Shown here piece after piece: positions 10,390 through 20,314 of a stretch of DNA of 50,842 nucleotides (position 1 is the stretch's first letter; each line of letters starts with the position of its first letter). This DNA is from Acidobacteriota bacterium. GTDB taxonomy: Bacteria; Acidobacteriota; Blastocatellia; RBC074. The notes beneath the pieces were generated by a model. It saw nothing but the letters and a program-made list of their open reading frames with translations. It made no database searches and was not told where the DNA came from. The DNA lies in assembly GCA_022072205.1 (NCBI GenBank), contig JAJVID010000055.1, positions 1 through 50,842 on the forward strand, given 5' to 3'. A program made the translations under genes and the position numbers.

Positions 10390-12642
10390 TCATTTGACGC
10401 TGATGCGAACGATATTCGCCGGTTTGCCATTCGCAGCCATTGCGACATCTATTTCGCCGCGCCCGGCGAGCGAGCGTGGCAAACGCGCGTTGACCTGATC
10501 GAGTCCGACCAACCCGTTCACCGCGGCGGCGTACAAGACTTCGGCAGCCGCGCCGCCGATAGTCATCGCAATGCTTGAAAGCGAACCGCGATTGCGCAGC
10601 CCCGTGCCGAACAGAATCAGGAAGACCTGATCGGAGGCGGCTCCCAGATCGGGGCCGAGATCAATCGGGCGCGCGACGAACTTGCTCTGCGCCTGATCGA
10701 AGACTGCGACCGGCTCATAGCTCTGCGATCCGTCCGCTTTGATTCTCAACACGACCGCCGCCGCCACTCCTCGCCCATCGGCGTTGGCTGAGAAGAGACC
10801 AGGAGCGACAGCCGCAATCTCGACCGTTTGAGTCGAGACGCTGTGTTCGCTGGTGTTGGAATCCAGCGAAATCTTCACCGTAGCCGGGCCGGTGGCGGTC
10901 TCCGGCGGGATCAGATAATTGACCTGAGTGGGCGAGATGAAAAAGAGCGGCGCTGGACGGGTGGCTCCCGCGCTGTCTCTTACGTCAACCCTGGTGTTGT
11001 TGAAATAAAGCGGCAGCGGCAACGTTGTGGCCGCCATCGGCGCGCGGGCCAGACCTTCGCCGAAGGCCGCGACGATTGAATCGGGCGCGAGCGATGCGCC
11101 TGTGTAGCCGGCGGCGGAGACATTGACGGCCAGGCGGACGGCGTTGAAGTTGACCGGCTGATCAACGGCCAGATTCGTAACGCTCCGGCTCGTGGGATCG
11201 AACTCATAGCTGGAGCGTTGAACGGAGATTGTGTAATTGCCGCCCGGCGTGAGATTGGCGAATTGGTAATTGCCGCCGATGTCAGTTTGAGTCGTGGCCG
11301 ATTGCGTTCCGCTCAGAGTCACGGTGACGCCGCCTACCCCTTGAAATATGTTGCTGTCGGTGACACGGCCCGAGATGAAGAAGCCCGCCGCCCCGCAGCG
11401 ATTGAGCCATGTGGTGACTCTGTTCGATCCTCCGGTTATCAGATCGGCTTTCGAATCCTGGTTGAAATCGCCGGAGATGATCAGACCCGCCCCGAAGCCC
11501 GCGTCGAAAGCGAATGGAGCTTCCAATCCGCCGGAGCCGTTGTTCAACATCACGTACAGTTTGCCGCTGGCGCCGAAAACCACGTCGGGTTTGGCGTCGC
11601 CGTTGAAATCGGCTACGGTCAGGTTTGTCACCTGATTGGCGGCGAGTCCGTTGATGCCTACGGTGTTTTGCGCGCCGAGGCTGCCTGCGCCATCTCCTGG
11701 CAGAATTGATATTGCGCTACCAGTCGCTCCTCCTCCCGGCAACGGCGCATAGGCCGTCGTTCCGATGATCGCGTCTGGTTTGCCGTCTCCGTTGAAATCA
11801 GTGATCACGGCTTTGGAGGTGATCTGCCCGATGAAGCTAAAACTCTTTGCCGCTCCGAAACCGCCGTTGCCGTCGGCTGGATATACTCTCAAGCTGATTC
11901 CGGGTCCTGTTCCGGGAGCGGAGAGAAGATCGGCTATGCCGTCGCCGGTGAGGTCACCGATTCCGAGCATGGATGGCGGAAGTTCTCCCGGTCGTTTGAT
12001 GTTGGCCTTGTAGCCGCCCTGGCCGCTGTTGCGGATGAGAACAATGTCGTCGTCATAGGCGAGGAGCAGGTCGTCGCGGTTGTCGCCGGTGAAATCCGCC
12101 GCCTCAAGATTGCGGGGTTGCGCGATGGGAGAATTCGGCTCAGGCAGCATGACGCGCATCGGCGGGTTAAACCCGCTCTGCCCGTTGTTGATGAACATCT
12201 GGACGGCGGGCGTAAAGTCCGAGATGACGGCGATGTCGGCCCGTCCATCATTGTTGAAATCCAGCACAGCCAGATCATTCGCGCGGTCTTCAGCCGGAAA
12301 CGTTACATCCGGCTTGAAAGCCCCTTTGCCGTCGCCGCTCAGAAGGATGACCTGGCCGGGACTGTAAGCTATCCCGGCTAAATCAAGGCGTCCATCGCCG
12401 TTGAAATCAATCGGGGTTATCTTCGTGAATGATTGATAGACGCCGTAAATCGCGGAGCCGAATCTGGGCGCGCCGCAGGTTGTGGATTGCGTTGACGCGG
12501 CGCCAGATGAACCGGATGACGCGGATGACAATGACTGCTCGATTGCTTTTCCCGCGCTGCTCGCGCGCTTCCAGTCGCTGGTCGCGGTCACAATAAGCGC
12601 CAGCGACAACACCAGACGCGCGAGGCTCTGCCCGCTCTTCAT
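10390..12642 (-). CDS. Exported FG-GAP repeat protein with TIGR03437 C-terminus
   Basis: The protein is 750 residues. The start is ATG 12642, with AGGAG about nine bases upstream; the seven extra codons to 12663 cover that ribosome site and are dropped. The N-terminus is a signal peptide (KSGQSLARLVLSLALIVTA). FG-GAP/VCBS repeats fill about residues 50-410 ([27 protein letters not shown]). A carboxypeptidase-regulatory-like beta-sandwich follows (about 417-500; GVTVTLSGTQSATTQTD). The TIGR03437 domain ends the protein (about 510-750; SPTQVNYLIPPETATG, LPRSLAGRGEID). It is the first gene of the three-member minus-strand array. The sandwich closely resembles the one in the amber-split protein, which points to duplication and domain shuffling within the locus. 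Extracellular location is inferred; the ligand is unknown. Confidence 0.9.
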   Translation of the reverse strand: MKSGQSLARLVLSLALIVTATSDWKRASSAGKAIEQSLSSASSGSSGAASTQSTTCGAPRFGSAIYGVYQSFTKITPIDFNGDGRLDLAGIAYSPGQVILLSGDGKGAFKPDVTFPAEDRANDLAVLDFNNDGRADIAVISDFTPAVQMFINNGQSGFNPPMRVMLPEPNSPIAQPRNLEAADFTGDNRDDLLLAYDDDIVLIRNSGQGGYKANIKRPGELPPSMLGIGDLTGDGIADLLSAPGTGPGISLRVYPADGNGGFGAAKSFSFIGQITSKAVITDFNGDGKPDAIIGTTAYAPLPGGGATGSAISILPGDGAGSLGAQNTVGINGLAANQVTNLTVADFNGDAKPDVVFGASGKLYVMLNNGSGGLEAPFAFDAGFGAGLIISGDFNQDSKADLITGGSNRVTTWLNRCGAAGFFISGRVTDSNIFQGVGGVTVTLSGTQSATTQTDIGGNYQFANLTPGGNYTISVQRSSYEFDPTSRSVTNLAVDQPVNFNAVRLAVNVSAAGYTGASLAPDSIVAAFGEGLARAPMAATTLPLPLYFNNTRVDVRDSAGATRPAPLFFISPTQVNYLIPPETATGPATVKISLDSNTSEHSVSTQTVEIAAVAPGLFSANADGRGVAAAVVLRIKADGSQSYEPVAVFDQAQSKFVARPIDLGPDLGAASDQVFLILFGTGLRNRGSLSSIAMTIGGAAAEVLYAAAVNGLVGLDQVNARLPRSLAGRGEIDVAMAANGKPANIVRISVK

Positions 12643-12852
12643 CTCAGTTCTCCTTTTTATCAAATCAAAAGCTGAAATCAGGAACGATCTGGGCGATTGG
12701 ATTTGTTTGATTACGATCCAGGGCTGATCGGATGCTTTGTGTCAATGTTTATCCTGGGGGGCGTTTAATGACTGAAAGAGCAAAAACGAGGGCGGATTCT
12801 ACACGGCGCGTGCGCGCGCGGGCAAGGTTGTCGGAATGGCGCTTCTGAGCGA

Positions 12853-13224
12853 TTACGGCATGCTCATCCAAATGACTTCGGGAATAGGAAGCAGAGCGTA
12901 TACGGCGCAAGCAATGAATGAACCGCGATGATATGGCGACAACTTGCGTTTCGGATACAGCTTTATTGCCAGCACGATCATAACTACGGGAGCAATGAAC
13001 GCCAGGTACATTATCCCAAGTAAGGCCATACCTGACCATCGCCAAAACAGAAGTGTGAGCGCTTCCATCAGCCAGCCGCCGTAAGTCACAAATAAGATGA
13101 ACAGAGCGATGTCAGGCGGCTCTTCAATATTTTCCTTGCGCATCCGGTTGCGCAACCACAAATAGACAAGCGAACCGGCTGCGGGAACACCAATGTGGAT
13201 AATGGCGAATCTGAGAAACTCCAT
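12853..13224 (-). CDS. Small multi-pass membrane protein of unknown function
   Basis: The product has 123 residues, starting at ATG 13224. Upstream codons to 13371 are basic, run antiparallel to nothing useful and lie inside the MFS gene, so I reject them. Four hydrophobic segments are visible: about 5-22 (FAIIHIGVPAAGSLVYLWL), 35-57, 60-80 (GIMYLAFIAPVVMIVLAIKL) and 95-118. A charged patch (RNRMRKENIEEP) follows the first. I do not recognise the family. It starts 35 bases after the stop of the MFS transporter on the same strand, so it may be co-transcribed. No strong ribosome site is seen. Confidence 0.6.
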   Translation of the reverse strand: MEFLRFAIIHIGVPAAGSLVYLWLRNRMRKENIEEPPDIALFILFVTYGGWLMEALTLLFWRWSGMALLGIMYLAFIAPVVMIVLAIKLYPKRKLSPYHRGSFIACAVYALLPIPEVIWMSMP

Positions 13225-13259
13225 TCGCGATGCGCCTGAAAGATTTTGAAAGTCGCTGC

Positions 13260-14471
13260 CTACGCTTCCTGAGAGCTTTGCGGCTCGGCGCTTCCTTCTT
13301 CGCTGGCGCGGACCGTCGCGCCGATCAAGGCGGACACGGTGAACAGCGCGCCGCCGACCCATCCCAGCCATCTCGGTTGCGTGGTGATGATCCAGCCGCC
13401 GAGCACCGGGCCGATGATACGGGTCAGGCTTTCAATCGAAGTCATCGCGCCGAATACGCCGCCGCGCCGATTGGGTGGAGCGGCCTGCGCGATGATGCTG
13501 GTCAGCGACGGGCGCGAGACGCTGTGCCCGAACGAGAAGAGGATCGCCACGAAGATCAGCTTCCACCAGATGTCTACGGCCGCGAGGTAATAAAGCCCCG
13601 CCGCGCTGGCGATCAGGCCGATCATCAGCGATTTGTATTCGCCGAACCGTTTGACGACTGGCCCGATCAATACGCCCTGCCAGACGACGCCGAGCAGTCC
13701 GACCAGCGCCAGAAAATATCCGGCCTGCTTGACGTCGAAATCGAGCTGGTTTTTGGCGAAGAGCGCAAACATCGTCGTGTAGATGGTGAACGGCAGCGAC
13801 AAAAAGAAAAAGACCGCCAGCAGCGGGCGCAATTCCGCGATGCGCAGGTAATCCACGACGCGCGTGTACATCGCCAGCCCGCGTGGCCGCGATTCGTCGC
13901 GTTTATGGTGCGTTTCGGGCAGCAGCCGGAACGTCGCAATGATGCTGGTCAGCGAAAAGCAGGCGGCGAGGTACGCAGTAATGTCATAACCGAACCGGGA
14001 AGAGATGATCGCGCCCAGGCCGGGGCCGATGGTGAATCCCAGACCGAACGAGACTCCGATGATCATGCCGAAAGTTTTGGCGCGATCACGCGGCTCGGCG
14101 ATGTCGCTGATGTAAGCTTGCGCGACCGTCAGATTTCCGCCCGACAATCCGTCAATCATCCTGCCCGCGAAGAGCCACACCAGCGGATGCGGCAAATGGA
14201 TCGCCAGCCCAAGCAGAATAAAACCCAGAAAGGACCCGAACTGGCTGTAGAGCAAAACCGGCCTGCGCCCGTAAGTGTCGCTTAGATTTCCCAGGAGCGG
14301 CGCGGCGAGGAACTGGCAAAGCGAATACGACGCGATCAGAGGGCCGACGCTGGTGTCCGGCGCGTTGAGCTGGCTCGCGTAAAACGGCAACAAAGGCAGA
14401 ATGATGCTGAAACCAAGAATGTCAACGAAGACAACAATGAAGATGGGAATGAGTCGTTTGTTAATAGGCAT
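13260..14471 (-). CDS. MFS transporter, DHA1/Tet-like drug exporter family
   Basis: This 403-residue protein has the length and pattern of a 12-helix major facilitator. The MFS motif A in the loop after helix 2 is clear ([14 protein letters not shown]), and the N-terminus runs straight into helix 1 ([20 protein letters not shown]), a hallmark of the TetA/DHA1 group. A second motif-A-like loop in the C-half reads KRFGEYKSL. Family members are usually proton-driven exporters of small molecules. The substrate cannot be read from sequence. It lies between a palindromic repeat element upstream and a small membrane-protein gene downstream. Confidence 0.85.
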   Translation of the reverse strand: MPINKRLIPIFIVVFVDILGFSIILPLLPFYASQLNAPDTSVGPLIASYSLCQFLAAPLLGNLSDTYGRRPVLLYSQFGSFLGFILLGLAIHLPHPLVWLFAGRMIDGLSGGNLTVAQAYISDIAEPRDRAKTFGMIIGVSFGLGFTIGPGLGAIISSRFGYDITAYLAACFSLTSIIATFRLLPETHHKRDESRPRGLAMYTRVVDYLRIAELRPLLAVFFFLSLPFTIYTTMFALFAKNQLDFDVKQAGYFLALVGLLGVVWQGVLIGPVVKRFGEYKSLMIGLIASAAGLYYLAAVDIWWKLIFVAILFSFGHSVSRPSLTSIIAQAAPPNRRGGVFGAMTSIESLTRIIGPVLGGWIITTQPRWLGWVGGALFTVSALIGATVRASEEGSAEPQSSQEA

Positions 14472-14567
14472 AAAGTACCCGCGCGTGACAGGCAGTCTAG
14501 CACCGGGCGGAGGATTTTTCTATCACGGCTGCGGAAGCGTTCATTCGCGCGCCTTTGATCGGGCTAA

Positions 14568-14745
14568 CTAAATCGGATTTTAAATCAGTGTACGGCAACC
14601 CTGATTAACCACGGGGACACGGGGAGCACGGGGAAGAACAAGAGCAGCGATGATTTTCCTTTTCTTTTCCCCGTGCGCCCATGTTCCCCGTGGTTGATTC
14701 CGTACACGCAATCGAAATCCGATCTAAATCGGATTTCAAATCAGT
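14568..14745. repeat. Palindromic intergenic element flanked by 22-bp direct repeats
   Basis: Two 22-bp direct repeats (14568-14589 and 14724-14745) differ at one base. Between them is a long imperfect inverted repeat: a left arm from 14588 (GTGTACGG ... AACCACGGGGACACGGGG, to about 14632) and a right arm from 14667 to 14707 (TTCCCCGTG ... GGTTGATTCCGTACAC). The right direct repeat also forms a perfect 10-bp hairpin with the bases before it (14714-14723 with 14728-14737). This resembles a MITE- or REP-like element. It lies between two minus-strand genes and may fold in the transcript. Confidence 0.7.
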
Positions 14746-14774
14746 CCCGGCGATCTTTCGCTATTACGGCGCTC

Positions 14775-16472
14775 TCACGGATTATCCACCCACTGAAGGC
14801 GCGTCGCCGCTTCGCCGAAATCCAGTACTCGAAGCTTCATTCTGTCGGACATGTAAATTATGGGATACCTTTTTTCCGCCGGGTTTGGATCCGACAACGG
14901 GCGTAACGAATTCAAAACGGCATAGCGTACACCGAGCCGTTTCCACAATTCCCAACGACGCGCGGGATAGGTCGTTCCTACAGTTTTATGCCCGGTGTAA
15001 AGATGAACCAGTCCCGGATTGTAACAGGCAAGGGCGTATTGTTCCGGGATATGCTCGCCGACCCATTGAATCATTTCTCTGCCCTCGTCGAAAGCGCGCA
15101 ACCAGGCGGGGCGTTCCGCCTCGGGGCCGCGCATGCTGAGGCCGTAAGCCAGATTGTTGTAAGTATTGAACGCGATGGTCAGCGCGATCGCGCCAAGAAG
15201 CGCCGCCCGCTGAGCGCGCGGGCCTGGGGCACCGAACAATCGCTGCAAGAGGCGGCAGATGGCGCGCAGTCCCAGGATGAGGTAGAAGATTGCGAATGGG
15301 AGCAACGGCAGGGCGAAGCGAAATGACGCGAATGTCCAGACCAGCACCACCAGCGTTGAGAAGAGGGCGACCATCTCGGTTAAAGTCACGCGCTCGATCC
15401 ACGCCGCGATGAACCCGGCGATAACTATCAGGCTGAGCAGAAAAGAGAGCAGCGCCAACTGGAGATTACGGCCGCTGGCGACCAGCGGTTCAGCCGCGCG
15501 GAACAGGGGATAGGCGACGAGCGAGCCGATGTTGTATTCAAGCATCCGGGCGCCGTTGTTAAATGACCGCCTCATCAGCTCACTCGGAATTGACGGAGGG
15601 GCTTTGGCGGCAAGCGGATCATCATTGGCGAATTGAGAAGTGTAGCTTTTAACTATGTAGCCGTTCTGTTCGTCCTGCTGAGCCGGCGTCGGGGCGTGTT
15701 TCCAGGCATAGAGCGTCCACGACCCAGCCAGCAACGCGACCACCGCGACGAAAATCGCCAACGCGCGGATCAATCGCTCTTTGAGCAGGTAAACGGCGAC
15801 GGCGACAATCAGCCCCACTCCCAGCGCCCGCGTCAGGAAAGTGAATGACGCCAGCGCGCCTCCGAGCGCGAAGAGCCAGTAGCCCCATTTTTTCTCCGCT
15901 CGCGCCCCGCGTTCGACGACCAGCATGGTCAGCAGCAGGCCCAGCGTGAAAACGCATTCGGACATCGCCGACGAAGTCGCCAGAAAGACGAACGCCGGAT
16001 TGATCGCCGTCGCCGTCGCAATGCCGAGCGCGAACCAGGCCGACAACTTCCGCTCGGATTTGAAGTAGACGTAGGTCGTCGCTCCGATCACCAGCATCGC
16101 CGCAATCGAAACCGATTTGAGCAGCCACACGTTCTGCGGAAAGTCCGGCGACAACCGGTAGGCCAGCGAGAGCAGCCAGGGAAAGGCCGGAGGATAAATC
16201 GGCATGATTCCCGGAGACGGCGAATTGATCAGCGAATAACCCTGCCCTGTTGCGAGCGACTTGGCCAGCAACACATACCAGGCGTCATCACTGAACATTC
16301 CGATGACGCGGTCGAGTCGCCACAGGTACGTTGCGATAAAAAGTAGCAGCGCTCCCGCAACGCCTGCAATCAGCGTCCTGCGCCGGGGCGGCGCCTCTTC
16401 GCTCAAGACTTCGATCTGCGGCTCGACTGAGCGTCTGCCGCGCTTTGATCTGATGGCAGTTCGCTTTGCCAT
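14775..16472 (-). CDS. Membrane glycosyltransferase, GT39/ArnT-like
   Basis: The product is 565 residues from ATG 16472, chosen because GGAGGAGG lies eight bases upstream; codons to 16559 are rejected. A basic cytoplasmic N-terminus (MAKRTAIRSKRGRR) leads into helix 1 (TLIAGVAGALLLFIATYLW). The first external loop carries the acidic pair typical of GT-C enzymes (MFSDDAWYVLLAKSLATGQG), followed by YPPAFPWLL. About ten more hydrophobic helices follow, then a soluble C-terminal tail. Family members move a sugar from a polyprenyl-phosphate donor to lipid or protein on the outer face of the inner membrane. Donor and acceptor here are unknown. It is separated by 185 bases from the LLM-type gene upstream. 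Confidence 0.75.
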   Translation of the reverse strand: MAKRTAIRSKRGRRSVEPQIEVLSEEAPPRRRTLIAGVAGALLLFIATYLWRLDRVIGMFSDDAWYVLLAKSLATGQGYSLINSPSPGIMPIYPPAFPWLLSLAYRLSPDFPQNVWLLKSVSIAAMLVIGATTYVYFKSERKLSAWFALGIATATAINPAFVFLATSSAMSECVFTLGLLLTMLVVERGARAEKKWGYWLFALGGALASFTFLTRALGVGLIVAVAVYLLKERLIRALAIFVAVVALLAGSWTLYAWKHAPTPAQQDEQNGYIVKSYTSQFANDDPLAAKAPPSIPSELMRRSFNNGARMLEYNIGSLVAYPLFRAAEPLVASGRNLQLALLSFLLSLIVIAGFIAAWIERVTLTEMVALFSTLVVLVWTFASFRFALPLLPFAIFYLILGLRAICRLLQRLFGAPGPRAQRAALLGAIALTIAFNTYNNLAYGLSMRGPEAERPAWLRAFDEGREMIQWVGEHIPEQYALACYNPGLVHLYTGHKTVGTTYPARRWELWKRLGVRYAVLNSLRPLSDPNPAEKRYPIIYMSDRMKLRVLDFGEAATRLQWVDNP

Positions 16473-16657
16473 ACCAAACACCTCCTCCAGGCAAGTCTTT
16501 CCGGACGTAGCGCTCGTATTGCTTCTCATTTGGGAGGGGGGATCGTCGCCTCTCAGCAAAACGACATCGCAGGATTCTGAGGTCGCGGCATTTTATTCAT
16601 TGTCTTCGGCAAAAACAATGCTCTTGGAAGGGCGCATTCGCTGCGCGGTTAATCGCG

Positions 16658-17581
16658 CTAACGGGTGATCTTTATCAATTGCTCCAATCGCGCAAGCGCG
16701 GGTTCTATTGTCTGTGAGGGCGCAAACGCCATTTCAGGGATTGAGAAGATGATGTGCGTGACGCCAATGCGTCCGAGACGTTTGATGTCTTCGCGCAATT
16801 CATCGAGCGTGCCGGCGAGCGGGCGGCGGACGTGACCGAGCGATGTCTCCATCACGAACGGAACCGCCGTCAGCACGACTTCCATTGGCGGGCGCCCAGC
16901 GCGCTCGGCGGTTTCCTGCAACTTGTTCACTTGCGCTTCAAAGCTCTCGAAATCCGGCACGACAGCCGGATTCCATCCGTCGGCGAATTTGGCGATGCGG
17001 TCAAACGTGTATTGCCCGAAACCCGCGAGGTAGAGCGGCGGGCGAGGTTGTTGCAAAGGCTTCGGCCCGATCTTCGATTCGGGGATGTGATAAAGCTGCC
17101 CCTCGAAGCCTACAGGATTGCGCGTCCAGATGGCGATCAACGCTTCGAGCAATTCATCGGCGCGCTCTCCGCGCCGCTCGAATGGCACGCCAACGGCGTC
17201 GAACTCGTCGCGCGACCAACCGACGCCTCCACAAATTTCCAGGCGGCCTTCGCTCAAAACGTCGAGCGTCGCCAGTCGGCGCGCAAGTTGTAGCGGCTGA
17301 TGGTAAGGCAGCACGAGCACGCTCGTCCCCAGCCGCACGTTGCGCGTGTGCGCGGCGACGAATGTCAGAGTCTCAACAGGGTCGAAGACGTTCTGAAAAT
17401 TGGCGGGCCAGCTTCCATCACGCGAGGGCGGATACGGATCGCGCGGATTGACCGGCCATAACAATCTTTCAAACACCCAGACCGAATCGTAGCCGAGTTC
17501 TTCGGCGCGCCTGGCGACCCGAATCAGATTTTCGCGCGAAGCGAGCGCGCCGCTTTGAGGCAATGTGCAACCAACCTTCAT
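16658..17581 (-). CDS. LLM-class F420-dependent-type oxidoreductase
   Basis: The protein is 307 residues from ATG 17581; AAGGAGG lies just upstream. The fold is the luciferase-like TIM barrel. Visible family marks are the N-terminal strand (MKVGCTLPQSGA), AEELGYDSVWVFERL, RNVRLGTSVLVLPYHQP and LEICGGVGWSRDEFDAVGV, which is the segment near the cofactor in the TIGR03619-like subgroup. Such enzymes use reduced F420 (or FMN) to act on small organic substrates. The actual cofactor and substrate are not determined here, and no F420 synthesis gene is in the window. It follows the TonB-dependent receptor gene by 82 bases on the same strand. Confidence 0.8.
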   Translation of the reverse strand: MKVGCTLPQSGALASRENLIRVARRAEELGYDSVWVFERLLWPVNPRDPYPPSRDGSWPANFQNVFDPVETLTFVAAHTRNVRLGTSVLVLPYHQPLQLARRLATLDVLSEGRLEICGGVGWSRDEFDAVGVPFERRGERADELLEALIAIWTRNPVGFEGQLYHIPESKIGPKPLQQPRPPLYLAGFGQYTFDRIAKFADGWNPAVVPDFESFEAQVNKLQETAERAGRPPMEVVLTAVPFVMETSLGHVRRPLAGTLDELREDIKRLGRIGVTHIIFSIPEMAFAPSQTIEPALARLEQLIKITR

Positions 17582-17663
17582 TCCTTCCTCCTTGATGAAT
17601 GAATCAAGTGACGAAACGTCAGGAAGAGAATACGGAATAGACGAAAAAAACGGAAACGCCGTT

Positions 17664-20285
17664 TCAGAAGCTGAAGCGCATTCCCATCTCAATTCTTCTT
17701 CCCGGCAGCGCCGCTATCGCCTGGCCGAAAAACGGCGAGGTCTGCACGCCTGAAAAGCCGGTCAGATTCGCGTGATTCAATACATTGGTGGCTTGAAGGA
17801 AGAACTCGGCGCGGAACCGTTTGTCGTCCGCTCCGGGCATCGAACCGATCATGCCGAGCATGCTGCCGCTGTCGGAGTCGCCGCGAATGACTCGCACGCG
17901 CGCCCCACCCGCCGTCTGACTCTCAGGCTTTTTGCCGAAGCTGAAGCCGTAGCTCAACCGGCTGCTCAAATCCCACTGGCCTGCGCCGCGCGCGCTGTTG
18001 CGGCTGACGCCCGGCGGACGGTCGTTGACGATCGTGTCGCCGTTGTCATCAAAACCGGTAGTGATGTTGTACGGCCTTGCAGAGCTTGCGTTGAAGATTG
18101 CGCTGAGGCTCAGTGATTTCGTCAGTCTGACGGTTGACAGAATGTTGAAGCGATGGCGCGTGTCCATCAACGACGGGCCGCGCTCGCCTCGCAGGTTGAA
18201 GTTGTCGGCGGGCAAGCTGAGCGCGCCGTCGGTCTCGTCGGTGGTTTTTGACAGCACGTAGCTCGCGCCGAGCATGAACTTGCCCATCTTCATCCAGTTG
18301 AGATTGACGAACCAGGTGTGGTTGAACGAATTGGCTGACGATTCGATCTGAGTGATGTTTCCTGACGCCGGATCGGGGCGGACTCCGCCAATCGGCGCGT
18401 TGATGTTGCGTCCGCGCAGTTGGTGAATTCCGCGGCGGTAGAAATATTGCGACATCAAACGAATGTTGCTGGGCAGCGTTTGATCAACGCCAAACGACAT
18501 CTGAGCGATGTAAGGCATCCGCAGGTTCGGATCAATTTGAATGCGGCTCGCGGGCAGCGTGACCGAGCTTCCTCCGCTGAACGGATCGGGGAAGCCGGGA
18601 TTGCGAATGATCAGATCGCTCTGCCGCTGGCCGTTGACGCGCAGCGCCTGCTCGTAAGTATCCGAGGCGAACCAGTCGTAGAAGATTCCCGCGCCGCCGC
18701 GAATCGTCGTGTTGCCCTTTTTGAAAGGCGACCAGGCGAACCCGGCGCGCGGCATCAGGTTGTTGGGGTCGTTCAGATTTGTTTGCGTTTCGTGACGCGC
18801 GCCGAAGCTGAGCGTGAGGCTTTTGAGCGCGCGCCAATCGTCCTGCGCGTACCATCCGAATTGGTTCTGATCGAATTCGATTTTGCCCGCGCCGTTGCGC
18901 CGCGTGTAGGTTGTCGGACGCCCGGCGCGAAACGCGTCGAGACTCGAAAAGACGAATGACCCGTTTTGATTGCGAAGCTCGTTCGAGTTGTAGTTCGATG
19001 CTTCGAGTTGAAATCCCAGGCGCACGCTGTGTTTTTTGAACGGCAGGTCGAGGTTGTCAGCCAGTTCGATCTCGCGCTCGCGGCGTGAGCTTGCGATTTG
19101 CGCGCCGCCGCGATTGAACGCGTTCAAAACCTGAATCGTGGTCGCGTTCGACAGTGAATCAATGCCAACGCCTTGTTGCCGGTATTGAAACCGGACTTCG
19201 TTGAAGAGCTTCTTGCCGATGGCGCCCGAATCGGCGAAACGCAGAATGTGTTCAGCCGAATCGGTGGTGTAGCCGCGTTCGGGAAGATCGTAATTGCCGA
19301 CCCCGTTGTTGTCGCGCCTCGTCGCGTTGCGCTGGTATTCGACGCGCGCCGTGTGCGTCGGCGTCAGCAGATGTTCGACGCGCGCGTTCAGGTTCAGCGT
19401 CCGCCAGGGCGTGCGAACCGTGTCGTTGAAGAGATTTTCGGGCAGCGCGGCGAGGATCGTTTTCGATTCGTATGAGTTCACGCCATCAGCCGACAGAAAC
19501 ATCGAGGTATGTTTTTTCCAGAGCGGGCCGCCGATTTCAAAACCGAAACGCCGGTTCTGTTCGGCGGCGCGCTTCGGCGCGAAGGCGTTGCGCGCGTTGA
19601 GCGATTCATCGCGGAAACCGAAGTTGAAACTGCCGTGCCAGTTTTCGATCCCAGGCTTGGTCAGGATGTCCACGCTGATGAATGACGATTCGTGGTTTTC
19701 GGCGGCGTAGGCGTTGGTGCGAAAGCGAATCTCGCGAATCTGACTTTTCGGGGGAAGCTTGCCGCCGCGAAATCCGTTGACTTTGAATGTCGCGCCGGGG
19801 CCTGCCAAATTGCGCAATGCCTGCTCGAACTCTTCGGGATCGTCGGGCAATTGTGCGATCTGCTCCGCGGTCAAAACCGTCGCGAAAGCGTTCCCGCGCG
19901 GGTCTGTCCCGGCCTCGCGTTTGTCCTGCCCGACGGTGACCTCTTCCTGGACGTTGGCCACATCGAGTTTGACTTCGACACTGTTTGCTCCCGCGCGCAC
20001 GTTCACATCCTTGACCGTGCGCGGAGCGAAGCCATCGGCGCTGACTTGAAGCTGGTATTTGCCCGGAGCGAGATTCATAAAATTGGCTTCGCCGCGCTCG
20101 CTTGCGGTCAACGCCTGTTCCTGTTTGCTGATCGTGACTCGCGCGTTTGGAATCGCCGCGCCGGTTTGATCAACGACGGTCACGCGAAGGTTGGCGTTTC
20201 TGTTTTGCGCGAAAACTGGATTGAGCGTCAGCGCAAAGACCAACGCCACGCTCAAGCATCGAAACAAAAATTTCCCTCTCTCCAT
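17664..20285 (-). CDS. TonB-dependent outer membrane receptor, Oar-like
   Basis: The product is 873 residues from ATG 20285, preceded by GAGGAAAAAG. A signal peptide is clear ([22 protein letters not shown]). About residues 30-110 are a carboxypeptidase-regulatory-like domain ([20 protein letters not shown]). A plug domain follows ([47 protein letters not shown]). The rest is a beta-barrel with alternating aromatic strands, ending in Phe ([10 protein letters not shown]), as outer membrane proteins do. Such receptors import siderophores, cobalamin, glycans or peptides, or act as adhesins (Oar). The plug TonB box is not obvious. It starts 29 bases after the S41/beta-lactamase-like gene, so they are probably one operon, which suggests a link with peptide processing. 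Confidence 0.9.
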   Translation of the reverse strand: MERGKFLFRCLSVALVFALTLNPVFAQNRNANLRVTVVDQTGAAIPNARVTISKQEQALTASERGEANFMNLAPGKYQLQVSADGFAPRTVKDVNVRAGANSVEVKLDVANVQEEVTVGQDKREAGTDPRGNAFATVLTAEQIAQLPDDPEEFEQALRNLAGPGATFKVNGFRGGKLPPKSQIREIRFRTNAYAAENHESSFISVDILTKPGIENWHGSFNFGFRDESLNARNAFAPKRAAEQNRRFGFEIGGPLWKKHTSMFLSADGVNSYESKTILAALPENLFNDTVRTPWRTLNLNARVEHLLTPTHTARVEYQRNATRRDNNGVGNYDLPERGYTTDSAEHILRFADSGAIGKKLFNEVRFQYRQQGVGIDSLSNATTIQVLNAFNRGGAQIASSRREREIELADNLDLPFKKHSVRLGFQLEASNYNSNELRNQNGSFVFSSLDAFRAGRPTTYTRRNGAGKIEFDQNQFGWYAQDDWRALKSLTLSFGARHETQTNLNDPNNLMPRAGFAWSPFKKGNTTIRGGAGIFYDWFASDTYEQALRVNGQRQSDLIIRNPGFPDPFSGGSSVTLPASRIQIDPNLRMPYIAQMSFGVDQTLPSNIRLMSQYFYRRGIHQLRGRNINAPIGGVRPDPASGNITQIESSANSFNHTWFVNLNWMKMGKFMLGASYVLSKTTDETDGALSLPADNFNLRGERGPSLMDTRHRFNILSTVRLTKSLSLSAIFNASSARPYNITTGFDDNGDTIVNDRPPGVSRNSARGAGQWDLSSRLSYGFSFGKKPESQTAGGARVRVIRGDSDSGSMLGMIGSMPGADDKRFRAEFFLQATNVLNHANLTGFSGVQTSPFFGQAIAALPGRRIEMGMRFSF

Positions 20286-20314
20286 CTTTTTCCTCAGAAC
20301 CGCGCCTGGACGCA

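Noticed and set aside
13230-14285. Long plus-strand frame opposite the MFS transporter
   Set aside because: Its composition is Arg, Asp and Gln-rich as expected for the complement of a hydrophobic protein gene; the opposite strand has clear MFS motifs.
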